DNA of 64,000 nucleotides. Source: Siphonodentalium dalli (taxonomy: Eukaryota > Mollusca > Scaphopoda > Gadilida > Siphonodentaliidae). Positions 1 to 11,543 of the stretch are shown here, piece by piece. Location: positions 133,430,087-133,494,086 of the forward strand of contig CP136061.1 in the NCBI GenBank assembly GCA_032622095.1. The letters run 5' to 3'. A program made the translations under genes and the position numbers. Within the stretch, counting starts at the first letter, position 1, and the number at the start of each line of letters is the position of its first letter. The notes below the pieces were generated by a model. The model did no database searches. It was not told the origin of the DNA and saw nothing but the letters and a program-made list of their open reading frames with translations.

Positions 1-693
1 ATTCTGAAGAAAACTATTTATGCGATTGCAAATGATACTCGTGAACAGTTTTGACATCGTGCATAGAAGTGTGATTTTCCTGTAATTTTCAGGTTTATCC
101 GGGTCATCTTTCTTATAGATGGGTCGGATCATACCAATCGCCCAGTCATTTGGGATACAGCTTGTTTCTAATATTGTATTGAACAGTTTCTTATAGAAGT
201 ATCCTAATTTCTTTATACTATGCTTGATCATTTCATTCGGTATTGAGTCGAAACCTGATGCTTTGTCATTTTTAAGGCTCTTTGCTGCATACTCGATTTC
301 GTTAAGGGATATTTCAGCATTCAGAAGCAAATTATCTATAGTATTCGATGGTAAGTATGTGTTCATTAGGACCCCATGCGTATGTTGACCGCTGATTTCG
401 ACGGCGATGTCGCGTTCAACTGATTCATAGTACTTCTGAAACTCTGGGGCAGGGGGTGGGGGCCTTTTACAATTTTGTCCATCTAGTTCCCGGATTAGTT
501 TCCAAAATTCTTTGCTTGATTTTCCCTTTAAATTATGTATTTTTTTCCTCAGATTAAGTTTATGTGTTCGCTTACTGTTTTGCTGTGTGCATTTATATGA
601 GCGTCTATTTTCGAGCATACGTGCCTTATTGTGTTCAGAGGGGTAGCGTTTGAATTTTTTTCGCGCCTTTCTATAGTTTCTTTTTATGTTGAC
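1..693 (-). CDS. Partial reverse transcriptase of a non-LTR retrotransposon
   Basis: The minus strand is open for 231 codons from 693 to the window edge, after a stop at 694-696. The frame begins with a basic linker (KRNYRKARKKFKRYPS), as found between the endonuclease and RT domains of jockey/CR1/L2-type elements. It continues with RT motif 1 (KNDKASGFDSIPNEM) and motif 2 (W-A-I-G-M-I-R-P-I-Y-K-K-D-D, then NYRKITLL and SKLFTSI). The catalytic FADD box would lie beyond base 1. There is no initiator ATG at the left of the domain and no endonuclease upstream, so this is probably a 5'-truncated copy, which is normal for target-primed retrotransposition. The absence of internal stops suggests a fairly recent insertion. 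The clade is uncertain among CR1, L2 and jockey-like groups. Confidence 0.9.
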
Positions 694-1134
694 CTAGCTA
701 CTAGTACATGTAAATGTGTAACACTTTCATGATGGGACTCATTGGGAGCTGCCTTAATGAACATTCAGACGACCACGATTTATTCGTAAGTGGAGGAATC
801 GGGCCCGACGAGATAATGGATAGTTTGTTCAGACGATTGCGATGTCGTCGTACATTATGATATCGTAGGTTGTTCCTAAAGCATGTGATTGACTACCCTA
901 CGGTCATTTCCAGCTACGATTTTACGTACAAACGACTGCGATTACGTCGCAAGTGTAGGTAACCAAGGATACGCCACGATTTCGCATCTAAAATCAAACT
1001 GTGCTTGATATTTTTGACGTGAGCATGTGCAGTCCAACTATCGGTTACTTCCTACGACGGAAATCTTTCCACTTACAATTGTATCGTGGTGGTCTGAAGG
1101 TTCACTTAGTGTAGCATTATATATTTTATGACTG
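694..1134. other. Unassigned interval upstream of the RT fragment
   Basis: No convincing coding frame. Two weak related stretches (ACGATTGCGATGTCGTCG near 834 and ACGACTGCGATTACGTCGCA near 923) are about 95 bp apart and may be a decayed repeat. The junction at 693/694 may be the 5' truncation point of the retrotransposon. Confidence 0.4.
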
Positions 1135-1194
1135 CAGCTTCCTGAAATTTTGCTAAAACCCTGTGCCAATGCATTCTCTTATACAGGTATACAT
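1135..1194 (+). mobile_element. Left piece of a MITE (family N) split by FB-A
   Basis: AGCTTCCTGAAATTTTG, followed by CCAATGCATTCTCTTATA, matches the start of the fuller copy at 36735-36975 and, inverted, the piece at 8250-8365. The matching continuation appears at 5614-5880, on the far side of FB-A, so FB-A seems to have landed inside this copy. Confidence 0.6.
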
Positions 1195-1205
1195 ATATGC
1201 CCATA

Positions 1206-1640
1206 TAAAAATCCCCCTTGGTGTCACCTTGGTGAAACTATGGTTTCACCAAGGTACCACCTTGGTTCACCATGGTGACATCTTGGTTCACCATGGTGGT
1301 AGCACAGTAAAGTGGCATCACGGTGAAAACACCACGGTGGTACCAAGGTGGTATCACGGTGGTAGCACAGTAAAGTTTTTGTACCAAGGTGAAACCATGG
1401 TGGCACCAAGGTGGTACCACGGTGGTAGCACACTAAAGTTTTTGTACCAAGGTAAAACCATGGTGGGACCAAACCCGACCAAGGTATCACCATGGTGGTA
1501 GCACAGTAAAGTTTTTCTACCAAGGTATCACCACGGTGGTAGCACAGTAAAGTTTTTCTACCAAGGTGAACCATGGTCTCACCAAGTATAACCACGGTGG
1601 TATCACAGCACCAGTGAAGTTTTCAATCAAGGTACCACTA
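1206..1640. repeat. FB-A left arm minisatellite
   Basis: Imperfect tandem copies of a module containing GTGGTAGCACAGTAAAGTTT followed by ACCAAGGT and CCATGGTGG blocks. Many blocks are locally self-complementary, so several hairpins are possible. Open frames here (up to 123 codons) are repeat artefacts. Confidence 0.85.
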
Positions 1641-3290
1641 TTACATTTTACTTTGACCTTCAACCACAAGCTATTTACCATATTGTGGGTCTCGTGCATC
1701 TACAATGGTATTTACATGCTTCGATTAATTTATTATTTACAATATATACAATGGTATATGGTGAGTCAATAATTGTTTATAACATGCTGCCATATTGTAC
1801 CAATATACGTAGCTTGTCACAGTATACATGTAGCAGGTTTACATACTACAGCACATTACTATTTTACTGCAGTGTCAATAGTTGTATATGTAATGCTGTA
1901 TCCCATAATATAAGAATGTTTAGATCGCGAGGTGAATATATTATTAATTATTATAAATGATATCTCAGTTATAACTTTTAACGAACAAACGTATATAATG
2001 TAATAATTAATAGGAATATGTTTTAGTATGGAATAAATATATAAACTGAATGGAGTTGTTTGGAAGACTTTGTTTACCTTTAATACATCTTTTATAATGT
2101 TATAATTTAGTACTGTTTGCTTCCAACACAACAGGCAATATTTATCAATATGTACAATTTACATCTCACAATTACGTATTTTAGATATTTCCACAATTAT
2201 GACTCTTTTCGGGGAAAAACAGCTCTGGTTTGAAAATCTAAGATGTACGGTACACAAATACGTTATTCATTTCCCGGAAGGTTTACATGGGCTCGCATTG
2301 TCCTCCTGGAGTCCATATCTGATCTGGTGCTTCGTGGAATACCTGTTTCAATAGTGATGATATAATATGCTCACTTTTTGTAAAATTCAACTTCGGTCAA
2401 ACTGGCCGAAATATATTTTAACAGTGTTTATTGGCGGTGCGTATATCCTTACATGCAATAGAGTCATATTCATTCATCATATTCATTCCGTCATATACGT
2501 TCGTCATAGTCATGCATCATATTCATTCCGTCACTCCGTTCGATCGTCACATTTAGTCATCGTAATTTTTCATATTCATTCAAGTTCATGTTAATGTTCT
2601 TATGTTTTTATTCTTGTTATCAACGAAATAAATAATTATCACTACTACCCAACTATCCAATCTCTCTCATGGCCACCCTTAGAGAGATAGAGAGAGAAAG
2701 AGGGAGATAAAGAGGGAGAGAGAACGCAAGCAAAAAACACACCAAAGAAAAACAACTTAAATAAGGCATTATGGTACGAGGTTTATAGTACGAAATTGTG
2801 GGATCCCGAAATTGTGCTTCCGGTTTACGACCCATGTGCGTTTTGTTGTTCGAGTAAACTGTTCTTGTTTTAGATTGTTTTTGCAATAATTGGACCTAAC
2901 TTGCTTCTTAATAACCTGGAATATTGTTAGCACTGTCTGGATTATGTTTGTATATGAAGGGACAAGATGTTATAAACTCCGAAAACAGGCTGAGTCAATT
3001 AGTTCAGTGCTAGTGGGATTACACTTGACCAGTGTTGACATGCACGACAATGTGAATGTTGAGAATTTCAATAGACAGATACTTCACAAAATAATTATAA
3101 ACCGTCCAATTAACTCACAAGACTGACAATAGTCAACCACTGGTGACTATGCTTACGAGACATACAATTATGTAGAATTAGTCGGAATTATGACGTCACA
3201 GATCAGTCATGCATGACTCATGAGTCACAAGTTTGTTGGCTACTAGTACAACATACAAGTACAAGTAAAAAGGACGATGGATCATAATCT
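1641..3290. other. AT-rich FB-A interior, left part
   Basis: No supportable gene. It holds a short region of imperfect CATATTCATTC repeats at about 2466-2580 and a purine-rich GAGA tract at 2683-2730. The rest is unassigned AT-rich sequence. Confidence 0.5.
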
Positions 3291-3712
3291 TCAATTTTCA
3301 TCGAAACATGATTTGAGAACCATGTCGCCATGACATATCACCCAGTTACGGAGTCTGCTATTATTTTGATCGGAACGCCGGTGATGCTGTGATATTGAAA
3401 TATATTTATGACGGATAATCTCGGAGATACGGATCCAATCCTGTTACACACATTATCACTGAATCCATCACAAGATTTTAGTAACGTACTACAGCTATTC
3501 TTCAATTTTCATCGCAACATGATTTGAGAACCATGCCGCATGACATATCGCCCAGTTACGGAGTCTGCTATTCTTTTGACGCTCTGATATTGTTGAGATA
3601 TATTTATGAAATGACGGATAATCTCGGAGATACGGATCTAATTCTGGGACACACATTACTAGTAATACTGAATCCATCACAAGCTTTTAGTAACGTGCTA
3701 CAGCTATGTCAT
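3291..3712. repeat. About 205-bp direct duplication
   Basis: The stretch from CTTCAATTTTCATCG near 3291 to CTACAGCTAT near 3495 is repeated, diverged, from about 3500 to 3710. Shared landmarks are ACATGATTTGAGAACCATG, CCCAGTTACGGAGTCTGCTA, CGGATAATCTCGGAGATACG and AATCCATCACAAG. Both copies contain stops; no coding function is claimed. Confidence 0.75.
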
Positions 3713-3844
3713 TTTATTGGTTTTAAATAAAAAAAATCAATCTATTAACGGACCGACCGCACTTAACCAAACTGTGTACACTTGTGGTTCCATTTGATCT
3801 GTTTCGCCTCGCGAGATAAATGATATCTTTGATATATTTATATA

Positions 3845-4024
3845 TTTTGACGTGTATGGATAATTGTATAAACTTATAAAATATTCAGGTGTTTGACTGA
3901 TGCCCAAACAAAAAACAATTATGCGCACATTCGAATATTGTCCAAATATATATTTTTTTGTTTAGGTATCAGTCAAACACTTGAATATTTTATAAATTTA
4001 AGCAATAAGCAATACACGTCAAAA
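3845..4024. mobile_element. 180-bp palindromic MITE
   Basis: TTTTGACGTGTAT at the left is answered by ATACACGTCAAAA at the right. The arms stay complementary through the GTGTTTGACTGAT / ATCAGTCAAACAC segment. The short AT-rich loop is near 3935. No coding capacity and no clear target duplication. Confidence 0.7.
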
Positions 4025-4345
4025 ACTACAAACTGTCCTCTGCGCCACTCCGCAGTTCTGAAAAACAAGCATATAGTAGACAACATTGTGTTTTACTCGG
4101 AAATTTTGGTGACGAAATTAGCGGTCACGTGACGGAGTTTCCCGGCCCTGAAAACAATAGTGACAATTTCAGTTACGACGAAACTCCCTGAGAACACAGG
4201 TTTTTTCAAATAAATAATAATGCTAATTGTTGCTGCCATTCTCAAGGTGTATACTCGCAATGTTAACAACTTTGCTCTAATAAGTCTAAGATCTGTTATC
4301 AATGATCTTTAATTGTTCATTACATTTAACACATGCTGATCCCCA
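4025..4345. other. Unassigned spacer
   Basis: No repeat partner or coding signal seen in this stretch between two hairpin elements. Confidence 0.4.
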
Positions 4346-4711
4346 GGAGCTTGTAACGCGCTCCGCTATACACCAACCCACAACATACGCTAAACCTCCT
4401 ACAGTAGAGAAGGAGCATGATGGCTGAATTTTCTGAAATGCATAGCAACTGAATTTTGATAAATAAAAGTTACTCGGCTCACTGGGAGTAATGCCGATGG
4501 TTGTTATCGATGCAATCCGGTATCATCTGAAAGAAAAATCATTTTCATATCGATCACAACCATCGACATTACCCCCGATGAGCCGATAGTAACTTTTCTT
4601 GATTAAAATTCAGTTGATATGCATTTCAGAACGTTAGCCATCGTACTCGTGCATTCTCAAAATGAGCTTAATATGTGGGTGGGGTGTATAGCGGAGAGCG
4701 TTAGAAGCTCC
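4346..4711. mobile_element. Hairpin MITE inside FB-A
   Basis: Outer arms GGAGCTT...CTCCGCTATACACC at 4346-4371 pair with GGTGTATAGCGG...AAGCTCC at 4683-4711. Inner arms around GATGGCTGAATTTTCTGAAA (from 4418) pair with the segment at about 4560-4643. The whole can fold into one imperfect hairpin. It may be a nested insertion or part of the FB-A interior. Confidence 0.7.
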
Positions 4712-4789
4712 GGTGTACAGATCGAACCACGGAACATTTAATAATTTACATGGCTGTGGATGGAATCTCATGAAATGGTAACATGTAGC

Positions 4790-5600
4790 AATATTGCAGT
4801 AAACTGCCATGGTTAACCACAGTAAATTACCATGGTTAACAAGTGTAAACCACCACGTTAAACCAAAGTATAGCACCATGGTAAACCACAGTATACCACC
4901 ATGGTAACACCACGGTAAACCACAGTATACCGTCATGGTAACACCACGGTAAACCAAAGTATATCACCATGGTAACACCACGGTAAACCACAGTATACCA
5001 CCATGGTAACACCACGGTAAACCACATTATACATGTACCATCATGGTAACACCACGATAAACCACAGTATACCACCATGGTAACACCGCGGTAAACCATG
5101 GTAACACCACGGTAAAGCACAGTATACCATCATGGTAACACCACTGTAAACCACAGTATACCAGCATGGTAACACCACGGTCAACCTCAGTATACCATCA
5201 TGGTAACACCACGGTAAACCACAGTATACCACCATGGTAACACCACGGTAAACCATAGTAACACAACGGTAAAGCACGGTACACCATCATGGTAACACCA
5301 CGGTAAACCAAAGTATACCACCATGGTAACACCATGGTAAACCATGGTAAAAAAAACCGAGATATTTTGGCCAACCATCGTGGTGTCACCATGGTGGTTT
5401 ACCAAGGTGGTTTACCACGGTGGTTTACCACCATGGTAACACCTCGGTAAACCACCACGGTATTACCACCACGGTAAAACCATGGTAAACCACCATGGTA
5501 AACCACCATGGTGACACCACGATGGGTGGCCAAAATATCTCGGTTTGTTTTACCATGGTTTACCGTGGTGTTTTACCATGGTGGAACCAAGGGGGATTTT
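4790..5600. repeat. FB-A right arm, 34-bp minisatellite and hairpin
   Basis: From about 4800 to 5340 a 34-bp unit (CCACCATGGTAACACCACGG plus TAAACCACAGTATA) recurs with variants. From 5340 to 5560 a separate inverted pair occurs: CGAGATATTTTGGCCA near 5358 and TGGCCAAAATATCTCG near 5527. The unit differs from that of the left arm, so only the terminal stretch of about 22 bp is closely matched between arms. Confidence 0.85.
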
Positions 5601-5613
5601 TATATGGGATATG

Positions 5614-5880
5614 CAAATTACCCATGGGGCACCTTGCATATTTTTAGAATGAATTGGTCTAACAATATTTACCTTGATCTTTTAAGCCAATGCTTTCTAT
5701 TAAATATTCGAGCCGATGAAACGAGACTCGCATATATAAGAGAATGCACTGGCACATGATCTGTAATGCACCAGCGCAGCTCCCGTCATGAAAGTGTTAA
5801 TGACATTATGCCAGTGCATTCTCTTAATATACTCTTATATATGCGAGTGGTTTCTTTTTTGTATTGTTTATTTTGTTGAC
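5614..5880 (+). mobile_element. Right piece of the split family-N MITE
   Basis: It contains GGTCTAACAATATTTACCTT, GAGACTCGCATATATAAGAG, CTCCCGTCATGAAAGTGTTA and an inverted CAGTGCATTCTCTTA block, in the same order as the copy at 36735-36975. Together with 1135-1194 it makes up one interrupted copy. Confidence 0.65.
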
Positions 5881-6015
5881 GGGTGGATACTTGCATATAT
5901 ATATTTATATATGTATAATGTAAATATGTTTTATGGTGGGCATGCTACCAAGTATGTCAGTTCCAATCTTTTAAACAATGCCTCGAATAAACAATCGATC
6001 AATCAACAAGGGTTA
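5881..6015 (+). repeat. Possible retroposon tail
   Basis: GAATAAACAATCGATCAATC at about 5986-6005 resembles the AATAAA plus (ATCA)n tail seen also at 39885-39912. It suggests the 3' end of a retroposon of unknown family, or an old fragment of one. Confidence 0.4.
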
Positions 6016-7889
6016 GCCCCCTCCCCATTGGGATAATCTGCAATGTAGCCCCCTCACGTCGGGGATCATGGTCCTTCTGACTGTCCTTGTATCTGGGAAA
6101 TCTGGCACCACCCCTGCAAGTTGGTTGGAAGAAAGGTTTAAACACTTGGAAATTCAGTGTCATTTATATTCCCATTTCTCATGCGACAACACCGGATATG
6201 ATATTAAATTATGTGAATATGATTGAGATACTAGAGACAGCATACATATATGTTAATTTCATGTACAGTCCATATTCTGATTTAATATACATGTATGTTT
6301 TATTTTAGAGCTGACATACATGTACTGGCCATTATGAGAAGCTTCGAGACTATGTCTTGTTATCAAAATAACTTGATTTGGTGTGGACCAAGTTTGCAAT
6401 TGCAATATACAATGGTAAATGTTCATATTAGTACAATGTTTACAGGACATTGATATTTTGCTATGGTCAATTATGTTCATGTTCAATGATTTCAATGTCA
6501 ATGGCCACATTTGCTTTTTGGTACAGTAGAAACAGTGAAATTTGATAAATTATTGGCACAATGTTTCATAGTATGGTTTAATACCAATAATATACTGTGT
6601 TTTATATATGCAGAACTTTGCAATTCAGAATGACATTGTACAATAGCGGCATTTTCAATAGTCGCATCAGAATAATTATGTCAAAATTATATGGGGATAT
6701 CCTCATCTGGGAAACAGAATCTCTTTAATGCTTCCCCGCTTGCATTGCGCTACATATATGGTATGTTAATTGTTTCTTTTACACTTTTTTATTTGGTGCT
6801 ACTAATAGTGAGTTCTGATTGGTGCTACTGACGTCCGATCCAGTGGTTCGAGAAATAGAGACAAGTGTTCATACCAACTATTTATATTTTGAATAAGTTT
6901 TCCAGCTTTGAACATATAATACCAATAGCAGTGTTACATGGTTCACACACCTTGATTATAAGCTATTATTATAAATACTAACTGATGATGGTATACGTAC
7001 TCTGCATGTGCATGGTACATTTGTTGCGCATTCGAGGGAATTAAATGTGCGTCTTCATGTACATGTATGTTCATATATATGGAAGAAATGGTATGACACG
7101 TTTCAATGGATTCAAACTTAATGGACAATTAGTTCAATAATCTAAATCTGAGTGCGCCGCGGACATATATACATAGGGACGGGTCTAGAGGGTCTGATTT
7201 GGAGGTGTTGGACTGTTCATCTTTCAATTTCCAACTGCACCAAACCTTGAAATTTCACCAAACTCACAAGTTCGCGTAAATCCATGTACGCACAACGTTG
7301 GGCTCTAATCTAACTTTTCACTCACAGTAATCATCTAGGCGGCCCGTATTGAGCGATTTCCTTTAGATCTGAACCTGGAAATTGTCAATCCTAACATGTT
7401 TAGTGGTCTGACGTCAAGCAGCTTGAACCCCGATTTGGTTCAGTTAAATTAGATAGCTGTTTAACGGACAACGGGGGCGGACCAAGACACATAATATTAT
7501 CGACCGACCATGGTTATGGCCAGGTGTGAGAATTTGTTTTAATCTGAACCCTGAAAATTGCTAAATCCTAGCATCCAGACTTGCCTTAAGATTTCCAAAC
7601 TTGACAAATTTTAACATTGCGTTTATAAATAGATAAAGTAAAAGATAAAGTAATTCACAAGTTTACTAATATGACTGATACACTGTTTTAATGTGTTGGT
7701 TCCATGACAATTATTCGAAGCTCTGGCGTCTTTGTTCCGAATATATTTGACAATCAAAGAAACAATGAGGCGCTATCTCAATGTCTCCACATAGGCATTT
7801 TGCATCCTCCCGTACGCGATTTGTGGTCATATCGGCATTTAAACTGCTACACCCCATTCTCAGTCGATAATGTATTTGTATTTGAGCGA
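6016..7889. other. Unassigned AT-rich interval
   Basis: No supportable gene, RNA or clear repeat. Frames up to 85 codons look like chance: they lack domain features and splice context. Confidence 0.5.
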
Positions 7890-9345
7890 TACGTAATATA
7901 TCAGGTTACCTATCCTGATATATCAGGTTATTATCCTGATATAGCAGCTTACGTATTCTGATATATCAGGTTATTATCCTGATATATCAGGTTACGTATC
8001 CTGATTACTCAGGTTATTATCCTGATATATCAGTTAACGTATCCTCATATATATCAGGTTATTATCCTGAAACAATGAGTTTCGATTTACGATAGCCGGC
8101 CATTTACGAGTTACGATTCCTGCATATCAGGTTATTATCCTGATATATCAGATTATTATCCAGATGTATCAGGTTATGCCTCGATAAATATAGAGTGTCG
8201 TCTCATTTGCAGAGGCTTGTGGTTGGTTGGATTCTTTGTAAAATATTGTTAGGCCAATGTATTCTCTTCTATATGTGAGGCTCCCTATAGGAGACTCGCA
8301 TATATAAGAGAATGCATTGGCACAGGTTTTTTGCTAAATTTCAAGAAGCTCCGGTCATGGAAAGGTTAACAAGAACCGAACCATCCACTGAGCGATGACC
8401 AGTCCATTATTAACCCTTTCTATACTAAATACTCAGTGACCAGTAGTTCCCTTCGGAAATGATTAGACAATAAGTTCAAATGAAAGTGTCAATGACACTG
8501 TAGCTGAACATTGGGAGGTGTTAATTTGATGCTGAGCCGTCAATAGAATGATAAAGGACTCATATCGAAGACGGAAAGTCAAAAAGTTACACTAATGGGC
8601 TTGTGTTCTGTAGATGAAATTAATTTCATTTCAAATATTTCACCAATAAATGTGGGATGCATGGTGTGCCAATGGTTCACAAATGAGATCCTGCTGACGG
8701 CCATGTTTTCTTTTCATAAATTTTCTAATAATTGGATACCTCCCATCCAAGATGGCCGCTAGCGACCATGTTTTTCAATAATATTTTTGTTGGTACCGAG
8801 TGGTCACACAGAAGATCCATATGAAGTTTGATATCCCCAGAGGTGACCAAAAACACGCCTGTATAAAGTTTCAAAATATTATTCCGATAAATGTGGGCTG
8901 CTGGGTTTGCCAATGGATCCAAATTTGAAATCCAAGATGTCTCCCATCTTGAGCCCCACCCCCTGAAGTTCCATGAGTTTGGTGAGGGATGTGTGGTCTG
9001 TAGGACGTGCCTACAGGCCACATCCCTCATCCTCATCGTCACCAAACTTCATATGGAACCAACCAAAAGCCTCCGCCAATGAGACGACACTCTGGATTGG
9101 TCGAGACATAACCTGATATATCGTGATAATAACCTGATATATCAGGATACATAACCTGATATATCAGGATACATAACCTGATATATCAGGATAATAACCT
9201 GATATATCAGGATAAATAACCTGATATATCAGGATAAGTAACCTGATGTATCAGGATAATTACCTGACATATCGGGATACGTAACCTGATAAATCATGAT
9301 AATAACCTGATATATCAAGTTACGTAACCTGGTATATCAGGATAC
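7890..9345. mobile_element. FB-B: foldback element with palindrome-array arms
   Basis: The left arm (7890-8180) and right arm (9113-9345) are tandem arrays of the 14-bp palindrome CCTGATATATCAGG, spaced by short TA-rich links. Just inside, an inverted pair includes GAGTGTCGTCTCATTTGC (left, 8193-8210) and AATGAGACGACACTC (right, about 9078-9092). About 0.8 kb lies between, with a family-N piece and a segment containing AAGATGGCCGC. No transposase frame and no certain target duplication. Confidence 0.7.
8250..8365 (-). mobile_element. Family-N MITE piece inside FB-B
   Basis: GCCAATGTATTCTCTTCTAT and GACTCGCATATATAAGAG, then AATGCATTGGCACAGG and AAGCTCCGGTCATGGAAAGG, match the other family-N copies. 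Confidence 0.6.
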
Positions 9346-9547
9346 TTACTGAAGAGGAGATGGCGGTTCCAGGCCGCCGCAGAAATCGCGACAGTATTTA
9401 AGGCTGACGTTATTTTTTTTTTAATAGATTTTTTCCCCTGAGAACACTGTCATGATTATATTTTGCACTAATGCATGTCTCAAATTCATTCATTTGTTGC
9501 ATATATATTCTGTTGAGTATAAAAGGAGATGGTCCCATAAATGGCCG
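9346..9547. other. Unassigned spacer
   Basis: A T-run near 9411-9423; otherwise nothing recognised. Confidence 0.4.
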
Positions 9548-9607
9548 GATTTAGTATTTAATCGGGGTTCGCGATTAGATTTAGTATTTAATCGGGGTTC
9601 GCGATTA
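9548..9607. repeat. 30-bp direct duplication
   Basis: GATTTAGTATTTAATCGGGG plus TTCGCGATTA occurs twice in tandem at exactly 30-bp spacing (9548 and 9578), with no mismatch seen. It looks like a recent slippage or repair duplication. Confidence 0.9.
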
Positions 9608-9819
9608 GATATTGATTTACATTCAATCGCAGTAACACGTGCCACGTGAGGTTTGGTTTATTGACGAAATAACGGAGATATTTGAAGAAGTGTTTTTTAA
9701 AGAGATGAGAAGCTCTTGCTGTTACGAGTATAAGACGAAGTATTTTAAAGAGTGGCACATTTGCGCAAACATGCATAACGTAACACAATCAGCCTACCAA
9801 ATTAAATGCATTTTATTTG
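9608..9819. other. Short repeat shared with the FB-C interior
   Basis: ATAACGGAGATATTTGAAGA followed by AGTGTTTTTT (about 9668-9697) recurs at 16603-16632. No coding function seen. Confidence 0.5.
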
Positions 9820-10040
9820 TATGTAAACGGAGATTAATAATGTTAAAGGCCCACTTAATGTTCGAATGTCCAGATCACATTGTACACAATATATTCCATA
9901 TTTTACACCATTTGGAAGAGGAAACCAAAAATATATATATTCCACCAGAATACGGAACAGCTGTGGCCTAGGAGTGTTCACCAAGTGATAGAGATTATCA
10001 AATTCACAACAAGACTTCCCCGTTATTTACCGTCAGAACA

Positions 10041-10052
10041 GGGGGGGGGGGG
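10041..10052. repeat. G12 homopolymer
   Basis: Run of 12 G at the start of the inner inverted segment. Confidence 0.95.
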
Positions 10053-10144
10053 TCTTCAAAAAAAATTCCGGGGTGGGTGGGTGGTCCATAGGCCGACAAA
10101 ATCGTGCTTGTAATTTTTTTCCAAAATGGGTTTTTTTTCAAACA

Positions 10145-11352
10145 ATTTACAAGTACTGACCATGTAATGTTGTTTGTAAGCATGTTAGTACCATGCTTGT
10201 TGGTATAGGGCTATATAGGCAGCTATAGTTACTCTTTAGCCTCAGATTTAGCCACATTCTGGATTTCACAGAATCCCGGCCCACTTCACAGTGGATCACC
10301 GTAATAGCGTTCAGGAAACTTATAATCAACGGAAGAAATATTTAGTAACAAAATTAATATATTACCTGAATAAAAGTAATAAAACAAAAAAACTGTATCA
10401 CAAATTGGATACGACAAGGTGAATACTCAATGATGACTAGATATCATTAACCTGATTGTTGCACAACATGAAATTGAAAAGGGTATCTCATAAATTTCTA
10501 ATGTCTGAAATACTGTCTTGTTCTGGCATGTAATCAAATTCATTCCTTCTGGTTATTTCTCATCTTGAATGATTGCAAGTAATGATAATTTGCAACAATT
10601 ATCCACATAAAACTGAATTATGATGAATGACCGTTACTGTTTACTGTTCAGACAATCCCAACTGAATGTGACGCTATTCTCATTGAATTTCCGAACTTCA
10701 TCTTGGAGCTTTACTGCTCAACAAGACTAAACTAAAATAATAATTGTATAATGTTATCACTTACAAATAGATGAACTGAAATAATATGATGCATTCAGAT
10801 GCATTGAGAAATGACATTCTTCAATGTCTTCAAAGTTCAAACTAAAAGTAAAATCAAGAATAAAATCTGACTGAGACTATACTGCAGACTCTAGTGCACA
10901 AATGTACATACAAATATTTAAAATCCATAGCAACTGAAGCTCCACTAAAACTCAACAGTTCTTGAACATTTGATAACATTTAGGTCCACACATTCTATTT
11001 GCCTTTACTGATATGATTAGACAAAAGCAGTCATGTTGTGAGCCACAATGGATTCACTAGATATATGTAATATTATTAAAATTGGCATTATGGTTATAAA
11101 GTCATCTAAATGATCTGTACAAGTTACACTACAACTAGGTATACTGACCCAAGCTATTACTGAATTATGATAAGGGTGGTGCATTCAATGCAACGGATAA
11201 AATTACATCTAATTTTGTGGAAAACCAAACACAATTAAGCCAGGCCTACAAAGTAGACAATGTTGATCATGAGTTGATATAGTGGAGATTCAGTATTTAA
11301 GAATTTAAAATATTCTGATGGTTATTGTTTGACCATTCTGTCTTTCTCGGAA
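10145..11352. other. Unassigned interval 3' of the candidate zinc-finger exon
   Basis: AT-rich unique DNA. If 11353-11543 is a real terminal exon, this would hold its 3' UTR on the minus strand. I found no AATAAA on that strand within it, which weakens the model. Confidence 0.4.
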
Positions 11353-11543
11353 TCAAGCACTTTCACGGGACAACTTGTCCAGTGAAAGTGCGTCAACTGA
11401 ACACGGGTGTTTCAACCGATAATGAGTTTCAAGGAAATATGTCCAGTATACGACATCACATGCTGGACATGTGTATGGCCTGTTAGTTGAAGGAGCTCTT
11501 GGTTTTGACACTTCGGCAGGCTTCATACTGAACTTGATGAATT
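11353..11543 (-). CDS. Candidate terminal exon with a C2H2 zinc finger
   Basis: A minus-strand frame ends at a stop at 11353-11355. It contains PYTCPACDVVYWTYFLETHY followed by RLKHP, which fits C-x2-C-x11-H-x4-H with aromatic core residues as in a C2H2 finger. A splice acceptor (CTGTGCAG) precedes base 11543, giving a phase-1 start. The upstream candidate exon at 32574-32691 also ends in phase 1, but joining the two directly does not complete the first finger, so at least one exon would be missing. The frame is also open further upstream to an ATG at 11613, so a single-exon remnant is an alternative. Function would be nucleic-acid binding if real. Confidence 0.35.

Larger units (their letters stand above)
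1200..5608. mobile_element. FB-A: 4.4-kb foldback element with minisatellite arms
   Basis: The left end (CCCATATAAAAATCCCCCTT) is repeated in inverted orientation at 5587-5608. The ends are bracketed by ATATG at 1195-1199 and 5609-5613, a plausible 5-bp target duplication, although the context is AT-rich. Both arms continue as CCATGG/CCACGG-rich tandem repeats. I see no transposase frame, so the element is non-autonomous. Smaller hairpin elements lie inside it. Superfamily unassigned. Confidence 0.7.

Noticed and set aside
1163-5520. Frames of 60-123 codons rich in W, Y, H and V
   Set aside because: They translate the CCATGG/CCACGG minisatellite arms of FB-A in several frames at once.
7890-9345. 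Regularly repeated palindromes resembling a CRISPR array
   Set aside because: Spacers are short, repeated and AT-rich, arrays are inverted to each other, and the genome is eukaryotic.
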